This document shows positions 1 to 6,412 of a stretch of DNA of 13,902 bases, in pieces. The notes beneath the pieces were generated by a model that saw only the letters and a list, made by a program, of their open reading frames with translations, was not told where the DNA came from and ran no database searches. Every line of letters starts with the position of its first letter. Position 1 is the first letter of the stretch. The stretch lies in assembly GCA_023486985.1 (NCBI GenBank), contig JAMDEM010000004.1, forward strand, positions 1 to 13,902. The letters are read 5' to 3'. The position numbers and the translations under genes were made by a program. This stretch comes from Bacillota bacterium. Its GTDB lineage: Bacteria > Vulcanimicrobiota > JAMDEM01.

Positions 1-1
1 A

Positions 2-1297
2 AATCGGGCGACCCTTTATTACCAACATACCCTTTATCAACCCCGGTCCCGGTGGGAGGTATTTTCTCGCCTCCAGGCCGGGTACTCCTGCATTTATCAT
101 ACCAGTTATGACGTTGCTGATGAACTTCTTAGTGCTGGTTCTCTCTCTTTCGTATGGGATGGGAATGGAAACCTTCTACAGAAGACAAACGGTACTGCAA
201 CCACTAATTTTGCTTATGATTTTGAGAATCATGTAAAGCATGTAACATTTCTAAATGCAAGCACGGAGAGTTATAGATATAACGGAGATGGGTTGAGGAT
301 AGCTAAGATTCCTCCATCGGGTCCTCCGATTAATTATTTTCTTTCAGGTTCAGATGTCTGGAGGGAGGAATCATCACCGGGAGGTCCTCCATCAACAGAT
401 TATATTCTCGCAGGTTCAATGGCAGGTCCTCTTGGCTTAAAACAGCCCGGAAGCCCAAACCCGGTTTATCATTATACACTTGGAGATGGTCAGGGAAGCA
501 TAATGGGGGTAACTGATGATGCTGGAACAATAACCGACCAGTATCAATATGAGGCATGGGGGAATCCTGTCAATCTTCCTAATCCTCCGCCGAATCAGAC
601 TTATAATCCGTATCATTACACCGGCCAGCAGTCAGATTCCAGCACCGGTCTTTATTATCTCCGCAACCGCTATTATGATGCACAGGCGGGAAGGTTTATA
701 ACGGAGGATCCTATTGGGTTTGAAGGAGGGACAAACTTCTACGCGTATTGCCGAAACAATCCCGCCAATTTTGCGGATCCAAGCGGAGAACTTTTACCTC
801 TTATTATTGCTGGAGTTGTCTTGATTAGCGCAGCAATTTATGTATACGAAGTCCAGCCTAGTGAAGCAAGCAAAGCTGGGGTATCAAATGAAGAGGTCAA
901 TGTTGCTATGCAACAGCTTTCCCAAAGTTCTCCAAATCTAAGTCAACAACAACAGGCAAATTATCAACAAATATTAGTAGGGTATCAAAATATTTATCCA
1001 AATTTAGTGTCTCCAGCATGTGGATTAGCAGCAGCGAATGTAGCTGATTCATTAAATGCACAATTTTCACAAGCAAAAATGTTTCCTAGTGATGAATACT
1101 ATTCCATAGGTCTTGCTTCAACTCAGACCGCAAATGGGCCAACACAATATAATCCTAGCAATTATACAGAGATTATTGTTGATCAAAATACCTCGATCTA
1201 TCTTTATACTGGATCTGATCGTTCGTCACCGCATATTCAGGTAGTTCATAAGACGAATCAAAAATCAAGACTTATAAAAAAAGAATGTCCGAAATAG
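2..1297 (+). CDS. Rhs/YD-repeat protein, C-terminal part with tip 1 (5' end outside window)
   Basis: The frame is open from the left window edge (first codon at 2) to TAG at 1295-1297, so 431 residues are visible and the true start lies upstream; the internal TTG at 293 is not the start. It is the end of an Rhs family polymorphic toxin. YD-type motifs come first (YDFENHV, YRYNGDGLR), then the Rhs-associated core: GQGSIMGVTDD, YEAWGNP, YHYTGQQ, STGLYYLRNRYYDA, GRFITEDPIGF, ending at DPSG (residues 259-262). Rhs proteins form a shell that encapsulates and delivers a variable C-terminal toxin. Everything after DPSG is the tip, about 169 residues: a hydrophobic segment (about 264-283), a Gln-rich stretch, and a domain with PACGLAAANVA (Cys about 340) and SPHIQVVH (His about 411 and 416). 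I do not recognise the toxin. A multi-membrane gene 15 bp downstream is the natural immunity candidate by position. Core identification is sure; tip activity is unknown. Confidence 0.9.
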   Translation, partial: NRATLYYQHTLYQPRSRWEVFSRLQAGYSCIYHTSYDVADELLSAGSLSFVWDGNGNLLQKTNGTATTNFAYDFENHVKHVTFLNASTESYRYNGDGLRIAKIPPSGPPINYFLSGSDVWREESSPGGPPSTDYILAGSMAGPLGLKQPGSPNPVYHYTLGDGQGSIMGVTDDAGTITDQYQYEAWGNPVNLPNPPPNQTYNPYHYTGQQSDSSTGLYYLRNRYYDAQAGRFITEDPIGFEGGTNFYAYCRNNPANFADPSGELLPLIIAGVVLISAAIYVYEVQPSEASKAGVSNEEVNVAMQQLSQSSPNLSQQQQANYQQILVGYQNIYPNLVSPACGLAAANVADSLNAQFSQAKMFPSDEYYSIGLASTQTANGPTQYNPSNYTEIIVDQNTSIYLYTGSDRSSPHIQVVHKTNQKSRLIKKECPK

Positions 1298-1312
1298 ATT
1301 AACCAGTTAAAG

Positions 1313-2590
1313 GTGAACATATTGAGAAAATTAGGTGCAATTTTAGAAGGTTTATATGTTTTATTGGTGCTAATTTATTTATTTTATTTTTTGCAGATAG
1401 ATATTCTCAAAGATATTATTGACCCTACAATGATGGCTTATTTTTTGTCTCCAATAATCGCAGGATTTTGGATAACATTCCGTGGTGGGAGAAAGTGTCT
1501 CCCATTTAGCGTTATTATTTCTCCGGTTCCTATTCTAATTCATATTTTCTTACTGATCTCTAAAATTTCTTTTTCTGAATTTCTAGCAGCGCCGAAAAAA
1601 GACATATGGCATCACATTATCATAATTATTATGAACCTTATAGGTAGCTATTGCATGGGTGAAGCAGGAGCGAGCGTTTTTGAATGGCTAGAAAAGAAAA
1701 AAGGGATTTCGATTTCTTGGAATGAAAGCAAGCTCCCAGGACCTTTTCAAAATTTACCTGTTTCTAAAACTACGAAGAAAATTGAGGTATTAGCGAAACT
1801 CTGTGCCATAATTGGATTACCTATTATCTCATATTGGGCTTGGCTGTTACTTCCTGCTTCCGAATCATATCTGGCAGAAATTATTATACTCATGACTGTT
1901 TGCTTTCTACTGTTTTATCAATTAAAGGCGAGCAAAGTTAAAACATTTATAAATGTCGTTGTTATAATTTTATTTTATGTTGGAATATTTTTAGAGATTA
2001 TAGGATTTTTAGGATTTTTCAGAAACATTGTTTATTCAGGTGGATATAATAGACAAAGCTCTGAAGCACCGCTTAAGGGTCTTGATGGGATAGCGGTAGA
2101 TGATAATGGAAGAATTTATTGTGCAGTTCAAGCTTATGGAAGAGTACAAGTTTATGATAAGAATGGAAACTTTATACGCAGTTGTTATATCGATAGTAAT
2201 GAGGGTTTTAGAATTAATGTAGATGATAAAAACAATCTTTATGTTAACGCTACGAAAAGTGGAAAATATCACATGTATTTATATTATATACTTTATGTTT
2301 TTAATAAAAATGGAGAATTAATAAAACAAAAGGAAAGTGATGAATACACGTATTTTAAATTTGGCAATGTAAAGAAACTTATTGATAAAGAAAGTAATAC
2401 TTATGAAATAAGGAGTGCATCTTTTTATCCTCATATTGTCAAGATTTTTTCTGATGGAAAGGAAGTTACAATTGTAGCTACAAATTTTTTCTCATGGCTA
2501 TTAATGGGACCCCCTCCTGCATTATATTTTTGGGGAATGGGCATGATTTTATTTGGAATTACAACGAAAAGATTTGAAAAAACTCTTTAG
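1313..2590 (+). CDS. Multi-membrane protein with NHL-like repeats, candidate immunity protein of tip 1
   Basis: A 425-residue AT-rich gene with no family I can name. From the N-terminus it has several hydrophobic helices (about 10-27, 43-57, 63-85, 100-117, then about 165-182, 186-202 and 208-236). A soluble section of about 130 residues follows, with NHL/SMP-type propeller repeats (GLDGIAVDDNGRIYCAV, VQVYDKNGNFIRS, INVDDKNNLYVNA, YVFNKNGELI). A last membrane helix lies near 390-418. The GTG at 1313 has little upstream Shine-Dalgarno, whereas the in-frame TTG at 1322 sits 6 nt after AGGTG (1311-1315) and may be the real start. It begins right after the Rhs stop, in the immunity position, and a multi-membrane immunity protein would suit a membrane-active tip, since tip 1 also has a hydrophobic segment. 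That role is inferred from position only; an unrelated cargo gene is possible. Confidence 0.75.
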   Translation: MNILRKLGAILEGLYVLLVLIYLFYFLQIDILKDIIDPTMMAYFLSPIIAGFWITFRGGRKCLPFSVIISPVPILIHIFLLISKISFSEFLAAPKKDIWHHIIIIIMNLIGSYCMGEAGASVFEWLEKKKGISISWNESKLPGPFQNLPVSKTTKKIEVLAKLCAIIGLPIISYWAWLLLPASESYLAEIIILMTVCFLLFYQLKASKVKTFINVVVIILFYVGIFLEIIGFLGFFRNIVYSGGYNRQSSEAPLKGLDGIAVDDNGRIYCAVQAYGRVQVYDKNGNFIRSCYIDSNEGFRINVDDKNNLYVNATKSGKYHMYLYYILYVFNKNGELIKQKESDEYTYFKFGNVKKLIDKESNTYEIRSASFYPHIVKIFSDGKEVTIVATNFFSWLLMGPPPALYFWGMGMILFGITTKRFEKTL

Positions 2591-2630
2591 CAAGAACTTA
2601 TTATCTGCATATTCCGCTTCATGGTGGACA

Positions 2631-2778
2631 GTGATTCCACCGGATGGTTGATTTTTCTTAAGGATTAGCAGTAGTAAGGATTGGCAAACAGTGGGGATAT
2701 ATAAATAAGATGGGAAAGATTGTGATAAAGGCACAATTTGATGTTGTTGATGACTTTGATAAGCGAAGATGTTTATAA
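2631..2778 (+). pseudogene. WG-repeat protein remnant
   Basis: This stretch is not an intact gene. Read from 2650 to the TAA at 2776-2778 it gives DFS-stop-GLAVVRIGKQWGYI, then NKMGKIVIKAQFD and VVDDFDK. This is the WG ('KWG') beta-repeat pattern: F-SEGLA-V--GKWGYI---G-IVI---FD. A TAA at 2659-2661 replaces the usual Glu codon of FSEGLA. Upstream, VIPPDG, typical of the end of a WG repeat, is visible one frame away (2631-2648) and ends at TGA. So at least one stop and one frameshift are present, and only about 1.3 repeats remain. It lies between two membrane genes of the Rhs locus and is probably debris of a deleted cassette gene. Confidence 0.7.
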
Positions 2779-2825
2779 AAATAGCCAGAAGAATACCTCA
2801 TGCCCTGGAAAATAGAGGATCAAAT

Positions 2826-3722
2826 ATGATTATTTTAAATAAAAAAGAACAAAAAGCACTTCTTGAATTAGCAGAATTTAAAAAGTTTTCGCGTTTCAAT
2901 GATATTTTACACACTGCACTAATTATGGTGGGAGTATTAGTGTTGATATTATTGCCATATTCATATGCATTTAAACGGTTAGAGCTTACCATTATGCCAG
3001 GGAGCTTTCTTATCATATTCGGGATAGTACTCTTCCTTCGAGTAATTTTTACTGAAATATTTTATGGAATAATAATAAAATTAATGGGAAAAAATTATTT
3101 CCTTAATACTCCAGAATTATTTCGCAAAATAAGCATGGATCAAAAAATAAGTATATGGATAGGGATAAGTATAATGATTCTTTTAGGAGTTTATTATTGG
3201 ATTAGAGGCTATCTATGGGCAAGCGGGTTTACTATAGTCATGATTTTAATAACGTTATGGGCAATGAGGAAGAGTATAAAAAATAATAAAGTAGTCGTAG
3301 GCGGAGAAATTTACAAAGAAGTGTTAAGGAGAATTATTCAATCATGTGGAGCCCAAAGCGCGCAAAAGGATAAATTGATACCTGATATTGAGGAACTTAA
3401 GGCAAAAGGATTTACAGATGAAGATCTTTATGATTTAGGTTTAACGAATGAGGTAATTTTAAGTAAAGAAGAAAATTTCACGCTTAAAATTGCGAAAATT
3501 TTGAAAAAATGTTCATTTCTTGCGTATTTAGTTTTTATTTCAGCAATTTTTATTGGGATGCTAGAATGTATATTTATTATTAATTTATCCTTGGAAAAAT
3601 TTGCAATGGGATTATGGGTTGTAATGTTGCTTCTATTTTACATTGTAATCCGTTACAGTTGGGATTCCGTTTTTATGCTTTATGGAATTATAGAAAAGTT
3701 AAGAACGAATAGTTCGGCATAA
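2826..3722 (+). CDS. Multi-membrane protein of the KKEQ/LYGIIEKL duplicated family, candidate immunity protein
   Basis: A 298-residue membrane protein from ATG 2826, which has GAGG seven bases upstream; the frame is open to an ATG at 2769, but that extension overlaps the WG-repeat debris and has no ribosome site. It starts LNKKEQKALLELAEF, has two hydrophobic helices, a motif FYGIIIKLMGKN, two more helices (near 107-147), a soluble middle with KGFTDEDLYDLGLTNEV, and then a second module. That module is LSKEENFTLKIAKILKK, two helices, and a C-terminus LYGIIEKLRTNSS. The C-terminal module closely matches that of the gene at 4956-5492 (both have ILECIF-like or MLECIF segments and end LYGIIEKLR--SS). 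I do not recognise a named family. Two paralogs, each in an Rhs cassette and each followed by the same 124-bp repeat, suggest immunity proteins for related tips. The toxin partner of this copy may have been lost. Confidence 0.7.
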   Translation: MIILNKKEQKALLELAEFKKFSRFNDILHTALIMVGVLVLILLPYSYAFKRLELTIMPGSFLIIFGIVLFLRVIFTEIFYGIIIKLMGKNYFLNTPELFRKISMDQKISIWIGISIMILLGVYYWIRGYLWASGFTIVMILITLWAMRKSIKNNKVVVGGEIYKEVLRRIIQSCGAQSAQKDKLIPDIEELKAKGFTDEDLYDLGLTNEVILSKEENFTLKIAKILKKCSFLAYLVFISAIFIGMLECIFIINLSLEKFAMGLWVVMLLLFYIVIRYSWDSVFMLYGIIEKLRTNSSA

Positions 3723-3762
3723 TTTCCAGAGTTATGTAATCCGTTACTTTAAGGGTTTTGGT

Positions 3763-3886
3763 GCTTGGATATAAGCCCGACTAAATTTTTAAAAGCTCTT
3801 GAGCCATATCGAAAAAAGAAGTAAGTGTTTTGGAAATATTTTTTTATTAAGCTTAATTTTTCAGTGGCATATTAGATCTTTGAAAA
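3763..3886 (+). repeat. Direct repeat A, with remnant of a gene 3' end
   Basis: About 124 bp, repeated at 5529-5653 with moderate divergence (shared blocks: GCTTGGATATAAGCC, TAAATTTTTAAAAG, AGAAGTAA, TGTTTTG, AAGCTT, GATCTTTGAAAA). The first part is coding-like: KFLKALEPYRKKK followed by TAA here, and GYKPNPKFLKDLEPYREKK followed by TAA in copy B. Copy A is frameshifted near 3778-3781. Both copies follow a related membrane gene and precede the next Rhs core fragment, so they mark cassette boundaries and look like the 3' end of an ancestral cassette gene. Confidence 0.75.
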
Positions 3887-3918
3887 TTAACTCCGCTCTG
3901 CCTGTTCTATTATTTTTT

Positions 3919-4711
3919 TGGGGACTGGAAAGGAAATTTCACACAGAAGATAGACCATGATAACAACAATTCAACCACAAACTTTGCATATGACTTTGAG
4001 AATCATTTAAAGCAGGTAACATTTCCAAATGCAAGCACGGAGAGTTATAAATATAATGGGGATGGCTTGAGGATAGCTAAGATTCCTCCATCAGGTCCTC
4101 CGATTAATTATTTTCTTTCAGGTTCAGATGTCTGGAGGGAGGAATCATCACCGGGAGGTTCTCCAACTACTGATTATATTCTTGCAGGCTCAATGGCTGG
4201 ACCTCTTGGATTCAAGCAGCCCGGGAATCCCAATCCCTTTTACCACTATAGCCATTCAGATGGTCAGGGAAGCATAATGGGGGCAACTGATGATGCTGGA
4301 ACAATAACCGACCAGTATCAATATGAGGCTTGGGGAAATCCTGCCAATCTGCCTAATCCTCCGCCAAATCAGACTTATAACCCTTATCATTACACCGGTC
4401 AGCAGGTTGATCCAAGCACCGGACTTTATTATCTCCGCAACCGCTACTATGATGCACAGGCTGGGAGGTTTATAACGGAGGATCCGATTGGGTTTAGAGG
4501 CGGGTTGAATTTGTTTGGATATGCCCGAAACAATCCCATAAATTATAAAGATCCAAATGGAAAGGATTTAGGTGCAGATATTGTAGGGGGGGACCCTTAT
4601 AATTGGAGGAGCTGTGGCAATGGGAGTTGGGATAGGAACAGGTCAGGGATGGTGGACAGTTGGTGGAGTTGCTGCTATAGCTACAGGGGCAACAATTATT
4701 ATAACAACTAA
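3919..4711 (+). pseudogene. Displaced (orphan) Rhs core fragment 2, frameshifted before its tip
   Basis: A second copy of the Rhs core begins abruptly near 3919 (GDWKGNFTQK, equivalent to WDGNGNLLQK of the first copy) and continues with YDFENHLKQV, YKYNGDGLRIAK, GQGSIMGATDD, YEAWGNP, STGLYYLRNRYYDA and GRFITEDPIGF to KDPNGKD (about 4563). The frame is closed by TGA at 3881-3883 and has no ATG or GTG before the core, so it has no start of its own. At the G7 run (4586-4592) the reading frame goes wrong: it continues as nonsense to TAA at 4709-4711. The meaningful tip continues in another frame (see 4614-4946), and one G fewer would join them. This fits a silent rhs tip cassette that could be expressed after recombination into the full-length gene upstream. 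Confidence 0.85.
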
Positions 4712-4946
4712 TAAATCTCATGTCGACGAAGCACAAAAAAATGCAAAGGCAGAAGAAAAAGAGAATGTGGCGGCTGCTATTAGAACATATGGTGGATTCC
4801 AACAGGCTCAACAGGCTGGAGTATTACCACTAAAAGAAGATCCTACCAATAAAGAATACTTACACTCTATCGGATTCACAGATGCAGAAATTATGCGGTT
4901 AGCTAACGAAGTTAAGAATCAGGGGAAGGTATGCCCTGGTAAATGA
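4614..4946 (+). CDS. Rhs tip 2 (C-terminal domain of orphan cassette 2, out of frame with its core)
   Basis: The frame that carries the tip of cassette 2; joined to the core after removal of one G at 4586-4592 it reads DIVGG, then TLIIGGAVAMGVGIG. Visible parts are a Gly-rich hydrophobic region of one or two helices (TLIIGGAVAMGVGIG, VGGVAAIATGATIIIT), a charged Ala/Lys/Glu linker (KNAKAEEKENVAAA) and a C-terminal ~50 residues with YLHSIGFTDAEIMRLANEV. The GTG at 4614 is only the first possible start in this frame and no ribosome site precedes it, so independent translation is doubtful. The stop TGA (4944-4946) overlaps the GAGGTG ribosome site of the next gene, which indicates translational coupling and supports a toxin-immunity pair. 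A glycine-rich membrane segment could mean a pore-forming or membrane-crossing tip; this is inference. Confidence 0.65.
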   Translation: MAMGVGIGTGQGWWTVGGVAAIATGATIIITTNKSHVDEAQKNAKAEEKENVAAAIRTYGGFQQAQQAGVLPLKEDPTNKEYLHSIGFTDAEIMRLANEVKNQGKVCPGK

Positions 4947-4955
4947 GGTGTGAAT

Positions 4956-5492
4956 ATGACTTTAAGCAAAAAAGAACAACTTGCACTTAAAAGAGCGGGT
5001 AATGTGACAAGTAATTTACGTTTTTCACTTCTGTTCAGCGGCTTTTTAATTGGTTGGGGTATGACACTTTCTATCATGAGTATAACAGAAACCAGTTTTG
5101 TGATAGGGCTCTTCGGTGTAATTCTAGGCATAATATTTTTCATGTATGAAGAATCTCTTCTAACGCTTTATGGGATTATAGGAAAACTAAGCAAAAATAG
5201 TTTTTCAGATACTCAGAGCTTGCATCAAGGCGTGGATTTCACTTTAAGTAAAAAAGAACAATTTGCACTTAAGATAGGAGAAAGATTTAAAAAGCACTTC
5301 CTTCTTATGGCTATAGTTTTTTTTGCAAGCATTTTTACAGGGATATTAGAATGTATATTTTGGATATCCGATGTCGGATTTATGATAGGATTCCTGATTA
5401 TAGGGGTGGATATGGTAATTTTTGTGTGTATAGGATTTCTTTTGCGGCTTTACGGAATTATAGAAAAGTTGAGAAGGGATAGTTCTACCTAA
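4956..5492 (+). CDS. Duplicated four-helix membrane protein (KKEQ/LYGIIEKL family), candidate immunity protein of tip 2
   Basis: 178 residues from ATG 4956, with GAGGTG (4945-4950) five bases upstream and overlapping the stop of tip 2; the GTG at 4950 is part of that ribosome site. The protein is two tandem copies of one module. Copy 1 (residues 2-82) starts TLSKKEQLALK, has two membrane helices and ends LTLYGIIGKLSKNS. Copy 2 (96-178) starts TLSKKEQFALK, has two helices and ends LRLYGIIEKLRRDSS. The duplication is also plain in DNA (compare 4959 and 5241). It is related to the protein at 2826-3722. I know no named family with this signature. Its tight coupling to an Rhs tip with a hydrophobic segment makes an inner-membrane immunity protein the best guess. 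Confidence 0.75.
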   Translation: MTLSKKEQLALKRAGNVTSNLRFSLLFSGFLIGWGMTLSIMSITETSFVIGLFGVILGIIFFMYEESLLTLYGIIGKLSKNSFSDTQSLHQGVDFTLSKKEQFALKIGERFKKHFLLMAIVFFASIFTGILECIFWISDVGFMIGFLIIGVDMVIFVCIGFLLRLYGIIEKLRRDSST

Positions 5493-5528
5493 TCATTTAC
5501 CTTATAAACATTGCAGCAAAGCCATTCA

Positions 5529-5653
5529 GCTTGGATATAAGCCTAACCCTAAATTTTTAAAAGACCTTGAACCATACCGGGAAAAGAAGTAAATGTTTTG
5601 CAAAGAGTTTTATCAAGCTTCGTTTTTCATGGGCAATATTGGATCTTTGAAAA
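5529..5653 (+). repeat. Direct repeat B, with remnant of a gene 3' end
   Basis: Second copy of the repeat at 3763-3886. Here the coding part is intact and can be read further upstream: CSKAIQLGYKPN, PKFLKDLEPYREKK and TAA (5589-5591), continuing back in frame to about 5493 right after the stop of the membrane gene. After the TAA the similarity continues as non-coding sequence to GATCTTTGAAAA (5642-5653), after which Rhs core fragment 3 starts. Confidence 0.75.
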
Positions 5654-6149
5654 ACAAGATGTTATAAGGGAAACTTCTGCTGTATGGGGGAATCCGCCTC
5701 TGCCTGCGACTCCAACTACTGATTATATTCTTGCAGGCTCAATGGCTGGACCTCTTGGATTCAAGCAGCCCGGGAATCCCAATCTCTTTTACCACTATAG
5801 CCATTCAGATGGTCAGGGCAGCGTGATGGGGCTTACAGATGATTCCGGAGCCATCACCGACCAGTATCAATATGAGGCTTGGGGAAATCCTGCCAATCTG
5901 CCTAATCCTCCGCCAAATCAGACTTATAACCCTTATCATTACACCGGTCAGCAGGTTGATCCAAGCACCGGACTTTATTATCTCCGCAACCGCTACTATG
6001 ATGCACAGGCTGGGAGGTTTATCTCTGAAAATGTCAACTATTTTTTAGGAAATTTATTCTTTTTTCTTCTCCCTTTTTTAAAATTACCTCTTAATTTGTC
6101 CTGTATAGAAATAAACCCGGCATCAGAGAGGCTAATTCGGGAAGCATAA
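5598..6149 (+). pseudogene. Rhs core fragment 3, truncated at both ends and without tip
   Basis: The frame is open from 5598 to 6149, but only residues encoded by about 5655-6030 are Rhs: DVIRETSAVW, TTDYILAGSMAGPLGF, GQGSVMGLTDDSG, YEAWGNP, YHYTGQQ, STGLYYLRNRYYDA, GRFISE. The N-terminal ~19 codons are translated repeat B and have no ribosome site. At the 3' side the core breaks at GRFISE, before the DPIGF and DPxG motifs, and runs into low-complexity hydrophobic sequence (NLFFFLLPFL) that is probably not a real tip. From about 5863 to 6021 the DNA appears identical to core 2 (4310-4470). This is a degenerate third core, a likely recombination partner rather than a functional gene. Confidence 0.8.
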
Positions 6150-6247
6150 AAGTAGAAAAAATTATGGAGTGGAAATTATATACGGATACAAAAAAATAAA
6201 AAAAGCAGCCACAGAAAGCAAAATAATATGTATTAGTTAAGATTTAT
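6150..6247. other. AT-rich non-coding stretch after Rhs locus
   Basis: About 100 bp of A-rich sequence between the end of the Rhs fragment and the transposase remnant. I see no gene, convincing terminator or promoter in it. It marks the boundary between the Rhs locus and the pilus cluster. Confidence 0.4.
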
Positions 6248-6399
6248 TCTGACATTCTGGAAAATGTGTTAAAGTCGAGTTAATCAAAAAGTAGGAATGT
6301 CAGATGACACAGGAACAGAAGACAATCAAGAACAAGGTTTGGTTTTTGGAGCTTGCTAAGCAATTGGCCGGTTTTAGTATCCCGATTTTGTGAAACACA
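6248..6399 (+). mobile_element. IS remnant: IS481-like transposase N-terminus, internally deleted
   Basis: ATG at 6304 opens a 29-codon frame, MTQEQKTIKNKVWFLELAKQ, then LAGFSIPIL and TGA at 6391-6393. The first 21 residues match my recollection of the N-terminus of IS481-type transposases (helix-turn-helix, usually continuing LGNVSQACKVMGYSR); here they break after LAKQL. TGTGTT (6265-6270) and AACACA (6394-6399) could be the element ends, which leaves a 135-bp internally deleted derivative. A 10-bp perfect inverted repeat (TCTGACATTC at 6248-6257, GAATGTCAGA at 6295-6304) ends at the start codon. No clear target duplication. It lies only 13 bp past the stop of the gspF-like gene. Confidence 0.6.
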
Positions 6400-6412
6400 C
6401 CGAAAAGAAGAA

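Noticed and set aside
2769..2825. Upstream start (ATG 2769) for the membrane gene
   Set aside because: No ribosome site, and the extension overlaps WG-repeat debris, while ATG 2826 has GAGG at good spacing.
6031..6149. C-terminus of Rhs fragment 3 as a real toxin tip
   Set aside because: It lacks the DPxG boundary and is low-complexity sequence directly after a broken core motif.
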